DNA from: Siphonodentalium dalli
Taxonomy: Eukaryota > Mollusca > Scaphopoda > Gadilida > Siphonodentaliidae
DNA length: 64,000 bases
NCBI GenBank assembly: GCA_032622095.1
Contig: CP136068.1
Location: 12,071,729-12,135,728 of the forward strand
Direction of reading: 5' to 3'
Positions 56,042 through 64,000 of the stretch are shown here, one piece after another. The notes under the pieces were generated by a model. That model saw nothing but the letters and a program-made list of their open reading frames with translations. It was not told the origin of the DNA and ran no database searches. A program made the translations under genes and the position numbers. How positions within the stretch are numbered: the first letter of the stretch is position 1; each line of letters begins with the position of its first letter.

Positions 56042-57340
56042 TGTGTTGATGATTGAGTCAATTATGATAAGTGCATAACGGCTGTGTATTAAGCAGACAA
56101 TTCATTGTTTACCACACCTTTCCTTTGGACTGCATATGGGTGCATTGGTAGCACTCAACTTGAACAAAGACAACAAAGTTGGGCGTAAGTTGAATGTTGC
56201 ATGGAAAATGGCGTCGTTTGAAAACACAATATGTAAACAAAGGGGCGAGAAGGGAATATAAGTTCAACAAGAATACTCCCTCATGCTGCCATATCCAAAC
56301 ATAATTTATACATCAGACGAAATCGGAAGACATCACGAAACATAACATTACATGCACAACACATGAAACAATATCGACAGAAGTAAGACATTTTATGACA
56401 TATTGTCGGAGCAAAACCTAAACAGTTTGATCAATTCCACACTCGGTTATAAAAGTATATACTGGAATGGTATATTATCCACCTGCAGGGGTTTTCCGAA
56501 AAATAAGCAGACAACAGCTAATTTATGTAACAGTCCTATTTATTCGAGGGACATGCTCACATAAAAAGTTCAACAAGCGATCTTAGTTGAACGTACTACC
56601 TGAACATTTCCTATGGGATAATTATTTGTCAATAATTCTCAATAAATCTTAATAATAGAAAGGTTTAAACTACCAATTGCCTTACGGTACTTCGAGATCA
56701 ATGTGCTTGCATGATGTTGTCATAGTATCGCTTCGAAGAAAAGCCAAAAAAAAGAGTGTCAGGTATTTTAGTATTTTAGGTGTAAGTATATGATTTTGTA
56801 ATTGAATGTGCATCACACATTACTGAATTGTTTACATATGTTTCCTGCTTAGGGTGGATACACACATGCATGTAATTTCTGTATGTAAAATCAATGTATT
56901 TTACATGGTCACACCAATCATTGATAGCATTAATCGCCTGCACGCGATCGTTCCATTTCAACAGGCGAGACCAGTGAGTAGTTATAAGCCAAAATCAAAC
57001 TAACTGCTATCAAGAAATTTCAGGCCAGTTATAAACATGTCTTCTTTCATGGGTGCCGAAATGAATAAATCCTGTCTGATATCTGTTGTTGTTTTTCACG
57101 AGTTTTAGTTTATTTCGAAAAGTGGATTTGAGTCCGTCGATTTTATACTTGATTTGTTTCTCGTCATTTCTTGGAAACAGGGTCATCCAAAATAAAAATA
57201 AAATGTGCAGACGTTTGAAGCTCTTTTAGGACGATTGTGATACATGACTGTTTAATGTCCCACACACTGACTCCCAATTTGATCTCGTCCAGCAAAACCC
57301 GAACGGCTCACTGCAGGCTCCACATTTTGGAAATGCTAGA
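56042..57340. other. No recognisable gene; probable LINE leader nearest the ORF
   Basis: The first hundred or so bases beyond 56041 are probably the minus-strand LINE's 5' untranslated region; its boundary is not visible. The rest is AT-rich without recognised repeats or exons. The minus-strand ORF at 56776-56961 is not supported. Confidence 0.4.
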
Positions 57341-57741
57341 TTAACCCTTTACCCAACAGAAGGGCCCTGTGCCAATGCATTCTCTTATATATGCGAGTCG
57401 ACCATAGGTCGCCTCGCATATATAAGAGAATGCATTGGCTTAACACATTAAAAATTATAAAATTGTTAAAGAATGTAAGAAAAAATGGTAAAAAGTGTTA
57501 AAAAAAGATTTTTTTTAGGCCAATGCATTCTCTTATATATGCGAGGCGACCTATGGTCGACTCGCATATATAAGAGAATGCATTGGCACAGGGCATAACT
57601 GTAACTATCACAATGTGGTCAAGGAGCTGGTTCCAATAATATCCATATTTGTATGGTTCTATTGAGACAGCCCGAAGATATTTTAGGCTGTTGAAGCTTT
57701 ATTTGACCGGTTTTGGCCGGTTTGTTGGGTAAAGGGTTTAA
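57341..57741 (+). mobile_element. TTAA-flanked small transposon carrying hairpin pair E, most complete copy
   Basis: Begins CCCTTTACCCAACA at 57345 after TTAA (57341-57344) and ends TGTTGGGTAAAGGG near 57736, followed one base later by TTAA (57738-57741). The hairpin pair sits 26 bp inside the left end. The right half is shared with 23209-23345 and, inverted, with 42340-42477. A piggyBac-like non-autonomous element is the best guess from the TTAA target and terminal CCC. Confidence 0.82.
57371..57587. repeat. Hairpin pair E
   Basis: Hairpins at 57371-57439 and 57519-57587, each 69 bp and mirror images of each other. The 79-bp spacer is nearly the same as in pair A. The hairpins show no difference that I can see from those of pair A. 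Confidence 0.97.
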
Positions 57742-58079
57742 GGGGCCCGGGTTTAGGGACCGGTATTATGGGCTAATTATGTGATAAAAGATGTTTGAGT
57801 TATGTAATGGGGCAGTGTAGATTGTAAACCACTGGCCATTAAAAAATGCTCCCTTGGAATCATATGACTTAGCAATTTTTTCATTGTTGTCTTGCAATGA
57901 AAACACAAAACACAAAACCACAAAACACAATGAAAATGGGATATTGAACATGTATTATTCCAACAAAATAGAAGGAAGATATATGGCTGAAATGAAGAAT
58001 TCACAATATAGAATGAAGTTTATGGAGCGAGTATAAAGTGTGCTCCGCTGTCGTAACTGCACACACCAGTCCTAGTAGG
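57742..58079. other. No recognisable gene
   Basis: Short stretch between the transposon and the LINE-split dispersed repeat; it may be the diverged upstream part of that repeat. Overlapping ORFs on both strands are unsupported. Confidence 0.4.
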
Positions 58080-58149
58080 CAAAATACCTCACTTACATTA
58101 CAATGTTATGTTCATTTCTTGTTGAAATATGACTAGAATCCCAATTGTG
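58080..58149 (+). repeat. Dispersed repeat, second copy, left part
   Basis: Matches 20527-20582 (CCTCACTTACATTACAA, GTTGAAATATGACTAGAATC) and is cut by the LINE just after CCCAATTGTG. The right part resumes at 62661. Confidence 0.88.
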
Positions 58150-61100
58150 GACTTAACCAAACCGAGAAACGCCGCGACGTATTTAATCACATTCGTAACC
58201 TTGGTGGATCGATATATTGTTTGCAAGACACACACTTCACAAAACACATGGAAAGATGCATTGAAGCAGAATGGGGATTTAAAGCGATAATGGCATCATA
58301 CACTTCCCAGGCTAGGGGTGTAGCTATTTTATTTAGAAACAACTTCGAATATATTATTCACGAAACACATAGAGATACTAATGGGAATTTTATTATACTA
58401 GACATAACTATAGAAAATATTCGTTTAAGTTTGGTGAACTTGTATGGACCAAATGAAGATAATCCAGCCTTTTACGCAAACTTGAAAAAAATAATTACCC
58501 AGATTGGGAACACGCAAATAATCATGTGCGGAGACTGGAACCTTGTTCAGAATCAAGACCTAGATACTTATAACTACAAGCATACAAATAATCCCAATGC
58601 CAAAAATGCAGTTGGTGACCTTGCAGGCAGCCTTGAGCTAGTTGACGCATGGAGACTATTTAACAAACAGGAAAGACGTTACACATGGAGAAGGAAATCC
58701 CCTATTAAAATGGCGAGGCTAGATTACTTTTTAATTTCTGAGGACCTCCTTAACCTAATGGAAGAAGGAATGGCAATTTTACCTGGGTACAAATCAGACC
58801 ATTCTATTATTTCACTCCAATTAAAACTCAGTAATATCAAGTCTGGTCCGGGTTTCTGGAAATTTAATAATTCTCTTCTGTACTGTAGAGAATATGTTGA
58901 TTTAGTAAAAGGAATTATAAATGAAAATAAAATGAGATACTCACACTCCTCTTATGAGACTGTAAATGAAAGTAAAACAAAATGCTCCATTAGCAAACGA
59001 CTATTCCTCGACGCAGTGCTGCTTGATATAAGAGGCGCCACTATACGCTTTTCAGCAAACCGCAAACGAGAACGAACGAAAATTGAGAAAAATCTAACAT
59101 CCAAAAAAGCGAACATTATTTCAGACCTAGAGAAACCATCGCATACATCCGAAGAAAAACAACAAAAAATGAATGACTTAGAAAAAGTAGAAGTTGAAAT
59201 CGAAAAAATGCGAAAAGAAACAATCCGCGGATCCATGGTTAGATCTCGCGCAAAATGGATAGAGGATGGTGAAAACCAACAAAATACTTTCTTAATCTAG
59301 AAAAACGTAACTATATTTCAAAAACTCTTACAAGTTTGACCACCGCAAATGGTAGTGCTATCACAAAACAAGCCGATATCATAAAAGAAGCAAGAAACTT
59401 TTACCTGAATTTATACTCTAGTAGGTCTATGGATGATCGTGACATACATTCTGTCCTTAACGATGGGTCATTTCCCAAACTAAGCACTATGCAAGCAACA
59501 AGTATTGAAGGGCCATTAACCCTACAAGAATTAACAGACGCGCTGAGGAAAACCAAAAATAATAAAAGCCCAGGGCCTTCAGGATACACATGTGAATTTT
59601 ATAAATTCTTTTGGTCTGACTTTGGCCCCCTTTTAACACAGTCGCTAAATGAATCATTTTCAACGGGGGAACTGTCAATCACACAAAAGCAAGGAATTAT
59701 AATAATGATCCCTAAAAAGGACAGAAATAGGCAGATGTTAAAAAACTGGCGGCCGATTACCCTTTTGAATACATCTTACAAACTAGCCTCGTCATGTATA
59801 GCGGACAGACTAAAACGTGTACTCCCATCGATAATCAACCCTGATCAAACCGGGTTTTTATCTGGTAGATATATAGGTGACAACACCCGACTAATATACG
59901 ACATAATTCACAGGACAAAACAAGAAAATAAATCTGGCCTACTACTTCTTATCGATTTTGAAAAAGCATTTGACACTGTTTCATGGTCATTTATAAGAAA
60001 TGTCTTGACCTTTTTAATTTCGGAGATTCTGTAAAGAAATGGCTATCAATTTTGTATGAGAATGCCAGCTCATCTATTCTGATTAATGGTCATATTTCTC
60101 AGAGCTTCATGCTAGGTAGAGGCTGCCGCCAGGGTGACCCAATATCACCGTATATCTTTCTCCTCTGTGCTGAAGTTTTGGCGCTGATGATACGCCAAAA
60201 CAATACAATTAAAGGGATATTACTCGGTGGTTCAGAGTACAAAATAACACAATATGCGGACGACACGACGCTCATTCTTGATGGTTCTGAAAATAGTCTA
60301 CGCGAATCGTACTTAACACTGGACGAATTTGCTCGGGTATCGGGTCTGCGCATAAATCCTGAAAAGTGTCAAGCATCATGGATAGGGATAGGGTCACATA
60401 CCAAAATAAGACAAGTTCTTAAGGAATTAAACCTGTCTACTGTAAACACTTTTAATTTTCTAGGGATACATTTCGACACTAATTTAACAAACATGAATAT
60501 AAACTACAATTATAAACTCGAAGATATAGAAAAGATCACAAAAATTTGGAAACACAGACTCCTGACCCCGTTAGGTAGAATAACAGTTGTCAAATCCCTT
60601 ATCTTACCAAAATTGACACACCTATTTATAACCCTCCCAAGTCCAGATAAAGCATTTTTGAAGACCATAAATACCATTCTATATAATTTCATCTGGAATT
60701 CCAAACGCGATAGAATAAAAAGAAATCAATTATGTACCGAATATATGTACGGAGGTTTGAAGATGATTAATGTTGAAAACTTTGATAGCGCCATGAAAAT
60801 TAGCTGGATTAGACGCTTGGTTTGCAAACAATCGAAATGGGCCTCACTATGCAATGGCAATTCTTTTTTAAAAGACCCACTATTTCTCACTTATCACCCA
60901 AATTATATTGTAAAGCAAACAGACAAGTTTGCAAATCCATTCTGGAGAAATGTTTTCTCAGCATGGTGTAAATTTATGCGATTAAATAATTCAAATAATA
61001 GTATTATGGCCTCAACTGTATGGAATAATCCGAAAATAAAAATCGGAGGTTCGTCGATCAACTTTAAATCGTGGAGAGATGCCGGAATATATTTTATAAA

Positions 61101-61899
61101 TGATCTATTCCAATCAGATAATACATTCCATACCCCACGCACACTTTATGCAACTTTCAACATCCGCGTTGATTTCATAACAATCAACAGCATGAAGCGT
61201 CAGATTATGTCATTGGCAAGTTCTCTTAACCAACCCTTAATCCGTATACCCTACCCATGTATACCAAACAATCTCATTCCGATACTCCGTTGTGTAAAAG
61301 GCTGTCAATTATTTTATAAAATTCTATCAAATGAGAAAACCATGCCGAATGCATGTCAAAAATGGGAATCCAAATTTGGCGAGAAAATAGAAAATTGGGA
61401 AGAATATTTGAGCATGCCCTTTAAAACGACAACGGATACGAAATTACAGTGGCTCCAATTCAGAATAAACACACGAATTATTAGTACCAATAAATTTCTG
61501 AAGGTGGCTAACCTTCGAGTCGACGATTTTTGCAATCGTTGTCATAGCGTACAGGAAACCATTTCTCACATTTTCTGGGACTGTCCCCACGTCAAAACCT
61601 TTATGATAGAAATTGAAACATGGGCAAGAAACAACAAATTTCCCATTGATCTAACAAAAAAGAATATAATTATTGGTATAGATCATGAATACAAAAATTC
61701 AAAAAGTAATCTGTTCCTACTAGTGCTGAAACAATATATATATAGAACAAAATTCACGCCCTCACAACTATCACTTCGACCGTTCCTTTGTGATCTTCAA
61801 TTTAGGTATGAATGCGAGAGATACAACGCAAAATGTAACATGCACTATGAATTCGATAACCAATGGCTGACACTTCGAAATGCCTTAAAAATTAAATAA
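58150..61899 (+). pseudogene. L1/Tx1-like ORF2 (endonuclease and reverse transcriptase), two frameshifts
   Basis: Codons are open from the 5' truncation point; the first ATG is at 58221. Endonuclease: YCLQDTHF, LVNLYGPNED, MCGDWNLV, RLDYFLIS and YKSDHSII. Linker: ARAKWIEDGE. Reverse transcriptase: NNKSPGPSGYTCEFYK, NWRPITLLNTSYKLASS, INPDQTGFLSGRYIGDNTRL, LLLIDFEKAFDTVSW, GCRQGDPISPYIFLL and YADD at 60253-60264. Then come GLRINPEKCQ and FLGIHFD, and near the end a Cys/His cluster (CNRCHSVQETISHIFWDCPH). The block order and wording fit the L1/Tx1 group. Single-base shifts near 59275 and near 59990-60030 separate three frames (58221-59300, 59336-60034, 59983-61899). Otherwise the frames are clean, so the copy is fairly young. 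Confidence 0.95.
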
Positions 61900-62640
61900 T
61901 AGTGTAATTGAAAACAAGATTTGTCAGGCACAAAGTACACCCCGAGCTTAACAATGACTGGACAACACACAAAAGAAATAAATTACCTGGTACCCGAGCG
62001 GAAGACACTTATACAATATCTGTACAATTTCAGTACACCGATCATTTTTACTTTCCAATCATATTCCCCCGAGAACGTCAATAGATATGCCGGTTTGCTT
62101 AACAATACCACAATTTTTGTTCAGCCACAGTCCGAAACATCAAGAGAGCGTTGTGTATTTTCCCCGAGTGCTGTCGAACCAATAATTACAACAACTACAA
62201 TATTTGCAATACAGTTGCAATATGTTAGATTGTCTATTTATATTGGTTTTTTTTGGTAAATTCAGAATGTAAAAATATTTAAAACTGCACATAGTGTTTG
62301 GAACTTTGATTATACAAACTTTAAATACTACATGTAACCTAATATTTTGAAGAAAAACAAAACAAAAAACAAAACATTATGTTATCAGCATGGTTGTAGC
62401 CAATTTTCTGGAGAAAAAATAAATTATACCAGCGTAGCCTAAAATTCACTTTTAACCTGAACACTCTTTGTTAAAATTATCCAAACACACTGTGTGCCTT
62501 TAAATATTTTGGAATTATATGTAAGAAAGTAGGCCAGGGCATGGTAGAGTCTCACTCTTCCAAGCCTTGGATTGAGAGAATGAATGTCTGTGAATTTGTG
62601 TCTTTCTTCCTTTGTCATTCTTTCTGCTAAATAAAAAATT
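61900..62640 (+). other. L1/Tx1-like LINE 3' untranslated region
   Basis: AT-rich sequence between the ORF2 stop and the poly(A) tract, including CTAAATAAAAAATT just before the A run. The 112-codon ORF at 61921-62259 has no recognised domain and is probably chance. Confidence 0.7.
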
Positions 62641-62660
62641 TAAAAAAAAAAAAAAAAAAA

Positions 62661-63205
62661 ATCCCAATTGTGACTTTTTGTGAATTTTTATACCGCATTC
62701 TGTAAAATCGAATTTTTGAGAGATCGGAAGGGGTTAAGACCCCAATAATTCCATATTTAATTGCTCCAATGATCAGTTAATATACAAAACACAAAATAAA
62801 GTCGCATTACTCAGCCAGTTCCAAACAGCATGAATTGATCTAGAAGATATTGTGGAAAATGGATTATTTTCAACTTCCGGTGGCCATTTTGGCGGCCATC
62901 TTGGATGGTGAGTTTCAATTTTGGCCTAAAAAAGTGTCATTATGTCTTAGCTTCACGAAAATATATACATTTGTATATATTTTACTAGATTTTCCGCTAT
63001 AATTTGCATAAAACTGACTTAGGGTCTGGTCTGAAAAACGGCCGCCATGATGGACGCCATCTTGTCTGGAGTCTACACGGCCATTTTTTGTTCTTGTCAA
63101 CATTGCTTAAAACTTGAAGGACATAATAAGGAACAAAATGAGTGGGGTGAAGTTAAGTCCCAGGGGGGGGGGTGCAAGGGTACCCCTATTAACTCCCGGA
63201 CTAAA
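62661..63205 (+). repeat. Dispersed repeat, second copy, right part
   Basis: Continuation of 58080-58149 after the LINE. It shares TTTTTATACCGC, CCAATGATCAGTTA, GGCGGCCATCTTGGATGG, CTGGAGTCTACACGGCCA and GTGCAAGGGTACCCCTATTA with 20580-21105. A run of about ten G residues replaces a shorter segment near 63163. Confidence 0.88.
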
Positions 63206-64000
63206 ATGGATGCTGCTATTTAATGCATCATGCATGTAACCTACATAACATCTCAACTCAATTACGTTACGAGGAGCGTTTCTTCAGCACGAGAGCTAAT
63301 GTGATGTAAAGTTGCACGACACGTATGTGCATGATAAACATGAATTTATCTGGTCAATAAAAGTCACCTGCCCCACATGCATGACTACGTACACGATCAG
63401 TCGGTTGAGATTAAGTTAAGATTTCTGTCCGAAGAATAACATTTAACCTGTAACTGGGAAGATGATTTTCAACCAGTGGTGATCGCTATGTGATAATCGA
63501 AACCGCACAAAGGTCATCTGACTCTCACCCACTCTCACACATTGCCACACAAACGGAAGCAATAGGATCACCCATCGTGTCCTATATTCTGATACAAAAC
63601 AGGCTAATGAAAAAGAGAACAAAATGCGTGCAAATGGTAATTTGAAATATGTGTCACGGAAAGCACTAAACTAATCACAACTATGGATATTTTATAAACT
63701 TTTGCACACATGGCCTTTACAATATCTTTATAATGTTTCGCTGACATTTCCAACTTGAATAGTAAGCAGTATGTGAAACAATGAAATATATGGGGAACTG
63801 AGAAAATATACTCGGCCAACAGTCTTTCTTAAATTCCAACTTTACTCAGTATTTTATTCCATATTGTCATAATTGCAGTTATGACCTACTGTACCGTAAA
63901 TTATCTGCACATCGTTTTGGCCATGCCAAGAAATGTGCATTCTTCTAATCTATATATCTTATGCAGTTTATGGACAACTCATATCAATACTGAGAACAAT
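63206..64000. other. No recognisable gene
   Basis: AT-rich sequence to the end of the window. The minus-strand ORF at 63604-63819 has no recognised features. Nothing else is supported. Confidence 0.4.

Larger units (their letters stand above)
58138..62672 (+). mobile_element. L1/Tx1-like LINE insertion with poly(A) and target duplication
   Basis: The element occupies about 58150-62660. ATCCCAATTGTG is present at both edges (58138-58149 and 62661-62672), and an AATAAA at 62631-62636 precedes an A run that reaches 62661. The interrupted sequence is the dispersed repeat whose uninterrupted copy is at 20527-21105. The insert starts inside the endonuclease, so it is 5'-truncated, the usual outcome of target-primed reverse transcription. 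Confidence 0.93.

Overview
The window reads as AT-rich, repeat-dominated nuclear DNA of an invertebrate animal, probably marine. The grounds are indirect: several non-LTR retrotransposon (LINE) families, a Penelope-like element with a GIY-YIG nuclease, a tRNA-derived SINE with an ATT-repeat tail, many small inverted-repeat transposons, several satellite arrays, and one short splice-bounded exon resembling half of a C-type lectin domain. There are no operons, ribosome-binding sites, rRNA genes or bacterial-style gene density. I cannot name the species. A mollusc or another lophotrochozoan fits the flavour of the repeats, but that is an impression.

Layout. 1-14 kb: mostly non-coding with dispersed and locally tandem repeats (0.5-1.4 kb, 1.6-4.4 kb foldback repeats, 6.0-7.5 kb hairpin repeats, 10.9-13.5 kb tandem units of about 1 kb). 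14.4-19.8 kb: a 47-bp minisatellite, a 136-bp palindrome and a 3.8-kb satellite with an 88-bp period. 20.5-23.3 kb: a dispersed repeat, an L2/CR1-type LINE scrap and two small DNA transposons. 23.6-27.9 kb: two decayed copies of one LINE family. 32.0-35.2 kb: another decayed LINE followed by an L2/CR1-like 3' end. 35.5-37.9 kb: higher-order satellite with a 122-bp unit. 38.1-40.2 kb (minus): an uninterrupted 705-codon Penelope-like ORF, the best coding sequence in the window. 40.5-44.6 kb: four inverted-repeat elements around the lectin-like exon. 45.1-56.1 kb (minus): a LINE with ORF1 and ORF2, split by a SINE and by a 6.4-kb foldback element. 57.3-57.7 kb: another small transposon. 58.1-62.7 kb: a 5'-truncated L1/Tx1-like LINE with a poly(A) tail and a clear target duplication.

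The repeats interlock rather than forming a pathway. Two structures stand out. First, a 69-bp near-palindrome occurs as a mirrored pair at five loci in three sequence contexts, more conserved than anything around it. Second, the 6,372-bp foldback at 47,776-54,147 is flanked by the perfect 8-bp duplication TCGTATAG, has arms of about 3 kb built largely of minisatellite, and sits in the endonuclease region of a LINE whose reading frame is continuous across the junction when the insert is mentally removed. Most other ORFs are products of tandem repeats whose period happens to leave frames open. Host coding content is minimal: one probable exon and, very weakly, two possible exon signals near 30 kb.
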